Notes under the pieces: generated by a model
The model's database searches: none
What the model was told of the DNA's origin: nothing
The model's input: only the letters and a program-made list of their open reading frames with translations
Shown: positions 34,377-42,598 of the stretch, in pieces
Position numbering within the stretch: position 1 is the first letter of the stretch
Layout: each line of letters begins with the position of its first letter
Assembly: GCA_013306675.1 (NCBI GenBank)
Contig: JABLUY010000110.1
Coordinates: 1-64,000 of the forward strand
Source: Thraustochytrium sp. TN22
Lineage: Eukaryota; Sar; Bigyra; Thraustochytrida; Thraustochytriidae
Reading direction: 5' to 3'
Length of the DNA: 64,000 nucleotides
Program-made: the position numbers and the translations under genes

Positions 34377-37133
34377 ATGGCGGACGACGCGCGCGGCGGC
34401 GCGGCGCGCGGGCTGGATGCCGGCGGCGGAGATGGGATCGACGGGGAGCTGGAGGTCTTCAGCCGCGCCGACTTCGACGCGAGGGCGTTCACGCGCACGT
34501 TCTACGAGCAGCACACGGACGCGCAGGCCAAGGCGTTCTGCCTGGAGCTGCTGGAGCAGCGCGGCAAGGCGTCGGAGCTGCTGCAGCGCAAGGTGTTCAG
34601 GCACTACCCCAAGTTCATCGAGTCGGCCGCGGACCTGCGCAAGATGGACGCTGGGCTCTCCGAGCTGCGGCGCGGCCTGGGCAAGACGGAGTTCGTGCTG
34701 CAGAGCATCCAGGTGGCGGCCAGCAACCTAGAGCGGCTGCGCACCTTCGAGGAGAAGCGGCTCGAGGTGGCCAAGCGGCGCGAGAAGGAGCGGCGACAGC
34801 TGGTCAAGCTGTCGAGCGCGGCGGCCGCGGCCGCGGCCGTGTCGTCGAGCGCAGCGCCAAGTGGGTCGGCCGCGCAGGCGCGAGCCGACCGCCACATGGA
34901 GGCGCAGGCCCTGGCGGCCTCGCTGGAGGCGTCGCGGTTCAAAAAGGTGCAAGCGCTGTACTGCGACTCGAGCTTCCCGCTGGCATGGCTCATCGAGGCG
35001 CCCGACAAGCTGGGCCTGCTGCTGCACAGCGAGGCGTACGAGGAGGCCGTGGCGCTGGTGAATCGCGTGCGCAGCGTGGACGTGGACCGCTTCCAGGCGC
35101 AGCTGGAGGCCAGGCTGCAGCGCGGTGAGCATGTGGACACATACATGCTGGACGAAAAGCTCTGGGCGCTCTACTACGCGATCCGCGTCGTCGAGGACCA
35201 GGCCGAGGCGTTCTTGAACGACCTGCTGCAGCTTTTGGAGCGCAACCAATACCGCCTCGGCGCGCGCGTGCTGGCCGAGGTTGCGAGCGCGGACGGCCGC
35301 CAGCACTCCCGGCACCCGGTGGAGCTTATCGCGGCGCTTGGCAAGCCCGTGGTGGCGTGCCGCGGCTACCTGCGTGGGCGCCGCCGCTTCATCCGCGAGG
35401 TCTCGGACGAGGTCATTTACGGCCCGCTCGCGACGGAGCCCGAGCAGTGCGTGCTGGAGCTGGCGCAGGGCGTCTTCGGTGCCATCCTCGAGACGAGCAC
35501 CGAGTTCCGCGCGCTCTTCTCGCAGCTTCCGGCGCCGCAAGACGTGGCGGACGACCTCGAGCTCGAGAACGGCGACGGGGCTGGACCCGCGGAGGCCATT
35601 GGCAACGGCGAGCACGCGCACGAGGAGGACAAGGCTGCAGACGAGGGGGACGGCGAGGCGGCGGGCGCCGAGGCGCTGCCGGACACGCTACAGTCGCTCT
35701 TCGTGGTGTGGGCCCACGAGGAGGTGACGCGGTTCTGCACGAATTTTGTGCGGTTCTTGGTGCCGGGTTTCCAGGAGCAGGCGCGCACGGATGGCTTGCA
35801 GGCGCTGGGCGTCTCGGCACCGCGGCCCGTGGACCCGGAGACCACCATGGGCGAGGACCTGAACGCGCTGGCCATGAAGGGCATCCCGTTCGCGTCCGAG
35901 AAGGAGACCGAGCAGTCGCGCGTCTCGCTGAGCGACGCGCAGTGGCAGAGCCTGGGCACCTGTCTGCGCTGGACGCTGCTGCTGTGCCGGCGGCTGGAGA
36001 AGGAGCGCGTCGTGCTGGGCTTCGTGGTGGCGCGCCAACTGGGCGGCCCGCTGCGCGCCGTGGTGGACTCGCTCTTCTCCAGTGCCGAGAAGACGCTGCG
36101 CACCGAGCTGCGTCGCGAGACGTGGCAGGCGGAGCGGCTGCGCGTGGAAACCCGGGCCGAGCACCAGGAGGCCGGGCTGACGCTGACGGCAAGCGGGCAG
36201 GCGGCATACTCGGTGGTGGGCCGCATCATCGACCGACTCAAGCTCGTCTACAAGGCGAGCTATGCGACGCGGAGCGACGCGCTCGAGGACCGCATCGTGC
36301 AGGGCATTCAGAGTCTGGTCTGCGTGTACCTGGACAACCTGGTCCACGCGGCGGGCGCGTGGGCCGCCAAGATGGACGGCTCGCGCGAGAAGTTCGAGGA
36401 GTTTGTGCACGCGCAGGCGCAGCGAGGCGAGTCCTTCCGCGGCATCTGCGACAAGATCGCGCGCCCGCTCACGTACCGCGAGAAGCGATGCGTGACCATC
36501 CTCATGAGCGAGCCGTACTCGAACGCCCAGCTCCTGGGCATGATCGCCAACGCAATCTACGTGTCCACGGACCTGACCGTGCGTGTCATCGAGAACTTTG
36601 AGAAGCTCTTTAAGCGACGCATCCGCGCCCTGCGCGACATGCGCGTGCGCGTGCGCTCGCTCGAGAACGAGGAGGCGCCTTGGCGCATGCTGTGCGACGC
36701 CTTTGTGACGCGCAACGCAACGCGCTTCCTGGAGGACGTACTGCAGTGGAGCCACTTTGACTACAGCTCGGCGCCACGCGCCGACGCACAGTCGGCGGCG
36801 GTCAGCCCTAACTTCGAGCGCCTCGGCACAGTACTGGCCGATCTCAAGGCGCTCGCGGAGCGGTGCCTGGGTGGCCACGCCTGCGCGCTCGACATGGTCG
36901 CCTCGATCGTGGAGCAGATGCTGGACCGCCTCGAGGCCAACGGCACGCCGGCCGCCATCTTCGGCCCCATCGACGGCGTGCACAATGCGAAGCGTCTCTC
37001 GGCCGACCTCCACCTCCTGCTCAACCTGCCGCGCACCCTCATGCAGCAAGAGCCCTCGCCCGAGGCCGCCGCCAAGCTCGAGAGCATCCTGCGCAACACT
37101 GGCGCGCGGGCTGCGCTCCAAGCAGCATCCTAA
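34377..37133 (+). CDS. EXO84: Exocyst subunit EXO84-like
   Basis: A 918-residue single-exon protein. The N-terminal module (about residues 30-110) matches the Vps51/Exo84 pattern: FDARAFTRTFYEQHTDAQAK, ELLEQRGKASELLQRKVFRH, YPKFIESAADLRKMDAGLSE. A coiled coil follows (LRTFEEKRLEVAKRREKERR). The characteristic EXO84 phrase appears as WLIEAPDKLGLLLHSEAYEE AVALVNRVR across residues about 203-231. The remaining 650 residues are helical, as in CATCHR-family tethering proteins. The exocyst tethers secretory vesicles to the plasma membrane. An acidic insertion (about 395-440) separates the two halves. A different CATCHR subunit (SEC5, VPS51 or a COG subunit) is the main alternative. It ends 83 bp from the BBS6 stop. 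Confidence 0.7.
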   Translation: MADDARGGAARGLDAGGGDGIDGELEVFSRADFDARAFTRTFYEQHTDAQAKAFCLELLEQRGKASELLQRKVFRHYPKFIESAADLRKMDAGLSELRRGLGKTEFVLQSIQVAASNLERLRTFEEKRLEVAKRREKERRQLVKLSSAAAAAAAVSSSAAPSGSAAQARADRHMEAQALAASLEASRFKKVQALYCDSSFPLAWLIEAPDKLGLLLHSEAYEEAVALVNRVRSVDVDRFQAQLEARLQRGEHVDTYMLDEKLWALYYAIRVVEDQAEAFLNDLLQLLERNQYRLGARVLAEVASADGRQHSRHPVELIAALGKPVVACRGYLRGRRRFIREVSDEVIYGPLATEPEQCVLELAQGVFGAILETSTEFRALFSQLPAPQDVADDLELENGDGAGPAEAIGNGEHAHEEDKAADEGDGEAAGAEALPDTLQSLFVVWAHEEVTRFCTNFVRFLVPGFQEQARTDGLQALGVSAPRPVDPETTMGEDLNALAMKGIPFASEKETEQSRVSLSDAQWQSLGTCLRWTLLLCRRLEKERVVLGFVVARQLGGPLRAVVDSLFSSAEKTLRTELRRETWQAERLRVETRAEHQEAGLTLTASGQAAYSVVGRIIDRLKLVYKASYATRSDALEDRIVQGIQSLVCVYLDNLVHAAGAWAAKMDGSREKFEEFVHAQAQRGESFRGICDKIARPLTYREKRCVTILMSEPYSNAQLLGMIANAIYVSTDLTVRVIENFEKLFKRRIRALRDMRVRVRSLENEEAPWRMLCDAFVTRNATRFLEDVLQWSHFDYSSAPRADAQSAAVSPNFERLGTVLADLKALAERCLGGHACALDMVASIVEQMLDRLEANGTPAAIFGPIDGVHNAKRLSADLHLLLNLPRTLMQQEPSPEAAAKLESILRNTGARAALQAAS

Positions 37134-37215
37134 CATTTAACTTACACACATGGTTGTAGCCTACAACAACGCAACTTGACAGAAAAGAGGACAACGCCAC
37201 GCACACGGAAACCCG

Positions 37216-38889
37216 TCAGTCCGTGGTGATGACCGTATCGAGCCCGTACACCACGCCGACGGTCTGAATGGCGACCTGGAGCGCGCGGGCCTTGGCCGGA
37301 CCCGAGTCAACGATGCCTGCGCGCCACGGATCGATGGCCTCCTCGCCGTACGGGTCCCAGCCGCGCGGCGCCGCGTCGTCGGGAGCGGCGGCCTCAAGCG
37401 CCTGGAGCACATCTAGGCCCGTGAGCCCGCCCGAGGACACGGGCGGCGGCTGCAGCGCACGCACGACGCCCAGCAGCGCGTCCGCAAGCAACTGGGCGCA
37501 AAGCACGTGCGTGCGCGAGGGCGCGACGCCGGCGCGCGCCTCGGCGCGCAGTCGTGTTGCGAGCACGAACTCGGTGGCGCCGGCGCCCGCGAGCAGGAAC
37601 GGGTTGTGCAAGAAGGCGCGCAGCGAGAGCAGCGCGCGTTGCGCGAGGGTGCGCAGCTCGTCCGCGGCGGCCTCGTCTGGGGCGCACAGAAGGACCGTGG
37701 CCACGCGGTCGCCGCGGTCGCCGGCGCGCAGGCGGAGCAGGCGCTTGCCCAGACGCGTGCGCAGCACCTCGGCGCCGCCAAGGTCGCCGAGGAGGCTGGC
37801 GTCCAGCGGCCCGTCCGCGGCGGCCAGCGCCGGAACAGAGCGGAAGACGTGCGCGCCGGAGAGCTCTTGCACAGCAGCCAAGTGTGTGGCCGAGACGCGC
37901 TCGATGGGGACGACGCCGCGCTCAAGCAGGTGCATGCGCAGCCACGGGTGGATGAGCCTCTGCGACAGCACGAGGCGCAGCCCGGGCGATGCCAGCAGGC
38001 GGTCTGCGAGCCTGCGCAGCAGATTCACCTCGGCGTCCCGCGCAGTCCACGCAGCGCCCCCGGAAGCGGCGGCGGCGGCGGCGGCGCCGTCCTTTCCGTC
38101 TGTATCGGCCTCGGTGGCCAGCGCGAAGCCCACGTCCGGGTCGTCGCCGGCGAGCAGCAGCGAGGCGCTAAAGAGCGCGACGCGACCAGCGCATGGCTCC
38201 GCGGCCAGGCGCGCCCACACGGCCGGCGGCAGGGGCAGATCCAGGAGCAGCTGGCCAGGGAGCGCCTTCGAGGCTGCCAGCGGCTCGCCCGGCCTGAGCG
38301 CGAGCTTGAGCCCCGACGCTATGCGGCCCTGCGCGTCCACATTGAGCGAGGCCAGGAATCCGTCCAGCAGCGTGCCGGCCACGTGCCGCGCCGTGTGCGC
38401 GTCCCAGCCCAGACCGGCCTGCTTGACGGCCAGCGAGGTCTGCAGCAGTGCGAGCAGCGCCGCGCGGTCGCTGAGACGAACCTCGCGGCGCAGTCCGGGC
38501 GCGCCGCCGGGCGCCAGCCACGCCGCGCAGCGCGCCTGCGCCCAGTCCAGGCCCGCGCGCAGCGCCTGAGGCGTCAAGCCCGTGGTCTCCAGCGCCCGCT
38601 GCAGCAGGTCGGCGGCCAGCAGCGTCGCTAGCAGGCCGCCGTCGCCGTGCTCGCGCTCCTGCGCGGCCAGCAGCTGCGTCAGCAGCCTGGCCACGCCGCC
38701 CTGGCCGGCCAGCGCGGCCGCCACGACGCCGCCGCCGGCGCTCGCCGTGCCGCCGCCGCCCGCCGGCCCCGCCCAGCGCGCGCCGCCGGCCGGCCCGAAG
38801 CTCGCGGCCGCTGCGGCGCGCGCCGCTGCGCATGCCGCCAGCGCCTCCGCCCGCGCGCCGCCCGCCGCAGCGCGCCCGCGCCGCGCCAT
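37216..38889 (-). CDS. MKKS: BBS6/MKKS chaperonin-like protein
   Basis: A 557-residue group II chaperonin homologue, starting at the Met at 38889 (a second frame-open ATG lies 12 codons upstream). In order: the degenerate equatorial segment HGDGGLLATLLAADLLQRAL, the linker LGWDAHTARHVAGTLLDGFL, LVLSQRLIHPWLRMHLLERG then VVPIERVSATHLAAVQELSG in the apical domain, AFLHNPFLLAGAGATEFVLA, and the C-terminal KARALQVAIQTVGVVYGLDT. The GDGT ATP-hydrolysis motif of true CCTs is replaced by GDGG, and the matches follow MKKS rather than CCT1-8. MKKS assists BBSome assembly at the ciliary base, so its presence argues that the organism makes cilia. Convergent with EXO84. Confidence 0.75.
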   Translation of the reverse strand: MARRGRAAAGGARAEALAACAAARAAAAASFGPAGGARWAGPAGGGGTASAGGGVVAAALAGQGGVARLLTQLLAAQEREHGDGGLLATLLAADLLQRALETTGLTPQALRAGLDWAQARCAAWLAPGGAPGLRREVRLSDRAALLALLQTSLAVKQAGLGWDAHTARHVAGTLLDGFLASLNVDAQGRIASGLKLALRPGEPLAASKALPGQLLLDLPLPPAVWARLAAEPCAGRVALFSASLLLAGDDPDVGFALATEADTDGKDGAAAAAAASGGAAWTARDAEVNLLRRLADRLLASPGLRLVLSQRLIHPWLRMHLLERGVVPIERVSATHLAAVQELSGAHVFRSVPALAAADGPLDASLLGDLGGAEVLRTRLGKRLLRLRAGDRGDRVATVLLCAPDEAAADELRTLAQRALLSLRAFLHNPFLLAGAGATEFVLATRLRAEARAGVAPSRTHVLCAQLLADALLGVVRALQPPPVSSGGLTGLDVLQALEAAAPDDAAPRGWDPYGEEAIDPWRAGIVDSGPAKARALQVAIQTVGVVYGLDTVITTD

Positions 38890-38936
38890 GCCGTTTTGGA
38901 CGTCGTTCTGCGCGTCCACGACCAACTCACTACCTC

Positions 38937-39177
38937 ACGGGCCTCGACGAGGAGCACGACGACCTCGAGCCCAGAGCCAAGGGACTTGCGGGCGACGAGC
39001 GCCACCACCGCGACCGCCAGGGACCTGGCCACCTCCGGCACTGGCAGGGTGAAGGACGCGTCCACGACGAAGACTCTACCTCGTGGGCCTCGACTCGGAG
39101 CTCGACGACCTCGAGCCCAGAGCCAAGGGCTTGGGCGACGAGCGCCACCACCGCCTCGAGCAAGGGACCTGGCCACG
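38937..39177. repeat. ~95-bp direct duplication, two diverged copies
   Basis: Copies at 38937-39033 and 39082-39177, offset about 145 bp, share CCTCGAGCCCAGAGCCAAGG, GACGAGCGCCACCACCGC and GGGACCTGGCCAC. The offset is not a multiple of three and both copies contain small indels, so conservation of a protein is not implied. Confidence 0.85.
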
Positions 39178-39240
39178 TGGTGGTTGAGAGCATTAGAGCT
39201 GACCACAAGGATGGCGAACGAAGCTATCTGCAAGCCTCCA

Positions 39241-39307
39241 TCGGATGCGAGGCGACGCGGACTCGGATACGAGGCGACGCGGACTCGGATACGAGGCGAC
39301 GCGAACT
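39241..39307. repeat. 22-bp tandem repeat, three copies
   Basis: Unit GGCGACGCGGACTCGGATAC; copies are nearly identical. Confidence 0.93.
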
Positions 39308-39440
39308 GCGCCTCACCGTCCGTTTCCAAACCTTGACCGCTTGTAGGCCTACACTGTGGAGCTCCGTTTTGGCGTTGACCGATTGCGCGCTAGCCAGAGT
39401 TGCGCTCGTCACTCTCGAGTCATTCAGAGTAGGCGACCTG

Positions 39441-39527
39441 GACTTGAGCTTGCCGAGGGTGCGACCGTCCCAGGTCGTTCCAGTAGTTGAGCTTGCCGAG
39501 GGTGCGACCGTCCCACGTCGTTCCAGC
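39441..39527. repeat. 42-bp tandem duplication
   Basis: Two copies of a unit beginning TTGAGCTTGCCGAGGGTGCG and ending with CGTTCCAG, differing at one or two bases. Confidence 0.92.
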
Positions 39528-40689
39528 AGCCGTCGCCCGCTTGTGGGCAGGTCCCGTTCGGTGGCACGGCGGCGGCTAAAGTCCGCGACGATACACCGCG
39601 AGGGGGTGCCGGACGAGCGGCGCAAGGAGTCTGCCTTGCTACCACGCATAGCAAATCTGGCCAGCCGCGGGGGCGCCTCGAAAGCCTGGTCCAGACCCAC
39701 CAGCGCCCCTCGCCTCTTTCATCGCGTCCAAGCTCAGCCACCAGCGGTTCCACGTCGCTCCGCGCCTCCTGCGCGTAAGCGACTGATCAACCAGTCGTCC
39801 GGCCTCGCTATCTTCCCTCGTTGGCTGTGCCCTGAGTTCTTGCTTGGACCGCGATCCGTGCTCCGAGCTGCTCTTGCGGAGAACGGCAACGCAGCGCTCG
39901 TCAGAGGCCATGAGAGCTTGGCCCCACAAAGCATTTGGCTGCGCTCGCCGAGCTCGCGCAGCACCGCGCAGCTTGCTTCGTGGGACACGCCGCGATCCTA
40001 GCGCGCAAGCTGCACGGAGATGCGTGGCTTCTTGGCGGAGGCCAGGCGCATCCTGGAACCCGCAACGGCGAGCACTCAGCTCAGCTCAGCTTGGCCGGCG
40101 CAAACGGCCCGGGCTGCAGCTCGCCGCCTCGCTCGTTGCCAAGCGCCAACCAGGCCTGGGAGACGGAAGACTCGGAGAGGGTTGGAAGCACTCGAAGGAG
40201 GGACAACCGCTGTCTGTGATCATGCTTCGCATCGATCGCCTTCGCGCCTCGTCGCGTCCCCAGGCGCATGCAGAAAGACCCGGATGCGAATGCGACCCGC
40301 GTCGAAGCGAGCACGAGCTGCAGATTTTCTTGGCAACGGCATTGCCGGCCACCAGCCGGACCGAGTTGGCATGCCAGGAAAGATCTCGCCATGGGAAAGG
40401 CCGGGGCCGCTGGCCCGAGTACGCGTACGACGTAGCCTGGGTTCTTGAAGAATGAGCGGCCGCGGAAGAAAGGCACAACCCAGGCTTCCCGCAGCGCCCC
40501 GCCGGGCTCGCCGCCCATGCCAAGAGCTTCCCGGCGCAGGGCCGGCCCCGTCGCTCTCACGGGAGGTTGCTTCTTCTTGCTTCTCCCTCTTCGTGCTTCT
40601 CCTTGGCCAGTCGCCAACGGGAGCGCCACCGGCATCGTGATGATGCTGGCGGACGCGGGCAATGCGATGCCAGTGGTGGCCCACGGCGA

Positions 40690-40742
40690 GCCTCGGACTC
40701 GGACTCGGACTCGGACTCGGACTCGGACTCGGACTTGGACGC
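40690..40742. repeat. (TCGGAC)n hexanucleotide array
   Basis: About eight near-perfect copies. A similar hexamer occurs inside MFAP1 (43447-43475), where it encodes Ser-Asp pairs. Confidence 0.92.
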
Positions 40743-41046
40743 GGCGGAGATATCAGGCACGAACCGACGGGCCGCCGCGCAGCGCCGCAAACAGTCATGA
40801 TCACAGGCCGCACACAGCGCGGCGCGCGCCTTGGAGGCCCAGCGGCAGGCCCGGAAGAGCTCGGAGGTTGGCAGATTGGCAAGGCCGAGTCAGAAGGGAG
40901 CGGAACCGTCAGATTGGCAACCAAGGCGCTGCCTGAGGGAGCAGCAAACTGGCTGAGCTGTGGCTGTCGCCAGCGCCCCAGGCCGAAGGCCGCGCAGACC
41001 TGCAATCGACTGCACATCACATCGCATCCAGACGCCGACCAAGAAC

Positions 41047-41289
41047 ATGCTCGAGATTCAGGAGACCACGGCCAAGAGCGAGGACGCCACGATGGTGAGG
41101 GTGTCGGCGAGGCTGACCATGGACAGGGCGAGCAGGCTCCGGCGGCCGTCCGGGTGCACCGAGGCGCCGCCGCAGTGGCGCGAGCGACTCATCACAACGG
41201 GGGTGCTTCCCGTCTACACGGGCAGCGATGTGGAAGACGATGAGGAGGAGGAGGGGACGCCGGTTGTGCAGCGGGTTTCCAAGCTATGA
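41047..41289 (+). CDS. Small conserved protein, TGVLP family copy A
   Basis: An 80-residue ORF. It shares with two other short ORFs in this window (49812 and 52020) an N-terminal x-A-R-[LVI]-[TV] motif (SARLTMDRASRL) and the core WRERLITTGVLPVYTG at residues 44-59. An acidic tail (DVEDDEEEE) and a final KL follow. Within the core, the DNA differs from the paralogues mainly at third codon positions, the pattern of protein-level selection. No signal peptide, membrane helix or known domain is present. Function unknown. The ATG at 41047 was chosen because it keeps the length similar to the paralogues; an upstream in-frame extension exists to 40960. Directly after the stop lies an 80-bp tandem duplication. 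Confidence 0.62.
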   Translation: MLEIQETTAKSEDATMVRVSARLTMDRASRLRRPSGCTEAPPQWRERLITTGVLPVYTGSDVEDDEEEEGTPVVQRVSKL

Positions 41290-41445
41290 GGCCGGCATGA
41301 AGGACAAGAAGGGTCCCTGATGTGTGACGAAGTGTTCTGATGATGAAGATCCAGGTGTGCAAGCGAAAAGGCCGGCATGAAAGACAGGGAAGGTCCCTGA
41401 TGTGTGATGGATTTTTTTGATAATGAAGATTCATGTGTAAATCTC
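41286..41445. repeat. 80-bp tandem duplication after small ORF A
   Basis: Copies start at 41286 and 41366 and share GGCCGGCATGAA, GGTCCCTGATGTGTGA and AATGAAGAT-like blocks with scattered differences. They lie in the 3' region of the small gene. Confidence 0.88.
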
Positions 41446-41710
41446 TATCGTGCTCTCCTAGAAAGTCGCACGATTGGCGGCCGCGGGCGCATGCCCCTGC
41501 GCGCTCGGCCACGTAGTAGAAAGGTGGGTAGGTGAAGGAAGGTTGGTAGAGAGGTAGGTAGAGAGGTAAATAGACCCCAGCGAGGGGGCACCGACTCGAC
41601 TTGACCCGTTTCGTAGGGCTGGCACAGTTCGCAGCGTGCAGCCAGCCCAGGCAAGCCAGCCCGAGCAGCACGCTTGCCCCGTGGTCTCCCTGCCAGGTGA
41701 GCAGCGCAGC
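41446..41710. other. Short intergenic region with AGGTAG repeats
   Basis: 265 bp before the deformylase stop codon, containing GGTAGGT/GAGAGGTAG repeats near 41520-41575. Nothing else was seen. Confidence 0.4.
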
Positions 41711-42334
41711 CTAGGGAGAGACGTAGTAGCGCTTAATCTCGTCGGCGACGTCGTAGTCGTCGGCATCCGGCGCGGCATTTCGTGCGGCGATCGGGTCGTC
41801 GAGGTGATCAAGCGGCGCGCCGCGGCCGTGAAAGTCGTCGACGAAGGTCTCGGCAAAGATGTCGCCCGTATCGAGAATGCGGTCCGTGAACATGATGCCC
41901 TCAAGGTGGTCGTACTCGTGCTGGAAGGCGCGCGCCGGGTGCGCGCGCAGGCGGCGGTGGTGAAAGTTTCCGTCGAGGTCCTTGAAGTCGACCTCGATCC
42001 AGGTGTGGCGCGGCACGAGCGCAGCGACGCCTGGCAGGCTCAGGCAAGTCTCCATGGACGCCTCGACCTCGGGCGAGACCTCGGTGATGACTGGGTTGAC
42101 GATGGCCGTCAGGTGCACCTTCCAGTGCTTGGTCATGGTGATGGGCGCGGCGCCGAGGTACGGCAGGTCCTTGCCCTCGGGCATGCGCGGCGTGGCCATG
42201 ACGAAGAGCCTCTCGTTCACGCCAATCTGCGGCGCCGACAGCCCGAAGCCCGGCCGCTGCTCCAGCACGGCGCGCAGCCGGTTCGCCAGCTTGCGCGTCC
42301 CCAGCGCGCCGGCCGACGTCACCTTGGCCGACAC
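41711..42334 (-). CDS. PDF: Peptide deformylase (main exon; 5' exon unresolved)
   Basis: Removes the N-formyl group from nascent proteins made in mitochondria (or plastids). All three catalytic motifs are visible in this 207-residue frame: GLSAPQIG (31-38, the GxGLAAxQ loop), ETCLS (95-99, where EGCLS is usual, with metal-ligand Cys97) and HEYDH (139-143, with two metal-ligand His and catalytic Glu140). The first codon is GTG directly after CAG on the minus strand (CAG|GTGTCG), which looks like a splice acceptor rather than a start. An upstream exon with a start and transit peptide should therefore lie at about 42400-42550; the Met at 42546 is a candidate, but I could not fix the donor. It shares its promoter with MFAP1. 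Confidence 0.9.
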   Translation of the reverse strand: MSAKVTSAGALGTRKLANRLRAVLEQRPGFGLSAPQIGVNERLFVMATPRMPEGKDLPYLGAAPITMTKHWKVHLTAIVNPVITEVSPEVEASMETCLSLPGVAALVPRHTWIEVDFKDLDGNFHHRRLRAHPARAFQHEYDHLEGIMFTDRILDTGDIFAETFVDDFHGRGAPLDHLDDPIAARNAAPDADDYDVADEIKRYYVSP

Positions 42335-42598
42335 CTGTCGCAGCGCTGCGCCGCACGCGAGCGCGAGCCACCGTCCAGGCCGCCGTCAGTCTCCTCCCTC
42401 TCCTGCGAGCCCTCCTCGTCCTCCTCCAAGTCCGCGTCGCGCTCGTCCGCGCCGAGGTGGCCGTCGCGCCCGCGGGCGCCGGCGCCGGCGGGCGCGGCGC
42501 GGCGCGGCGCGGCGGCGCGGCGGGGCAAGGCAAGGCGAGGCAACGCACCTCGGTCGCCCAGCAGGCGCACGCGGTCGGCCGCGGCGGCGGGCCGCGGC
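42335..42598. promoter_or_regulatory. Shared promoter / 5' region, deformylase and MFAP1
   Basis: 264 bp between the deformylase exon and the MFAP1 start, with a GGCGC pentamer patch near 42490-42525. It probably also contains the deformylase first exon and intron. Confidence 0.4.

Larger units (their letters stand above)
38890..41046. other. Repeat-rich intergenic region without recognised genes
   Basis: About 2.2 kb. Contents, left to right: a ~95-bp direct duplication (38937-39033 and 39082-39177), a 22-bp triplicate (39241-39307), a 42-bp duplicate (39441-39527), mixed-frame open stretches without homology, and a TCGGAC hexamer array (about 40690-40742). Long frames on both strands have scrambled composition (Arg/Ser/Pro-rich) and I do not call them. 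Confidence 0.55.

Noticed and set aside
38832-40001. 389-residue plus-strand frame upstream of BBS6
   Set aside because: The internal duplications fall in different frames, so the frame is not preserved; no homology.
40220-41020. 266-residue minus-strand frame
   Set aside because: Includes a Ser-Pro translation of the TCGGAC array and unstructured flanks; chance open frame.
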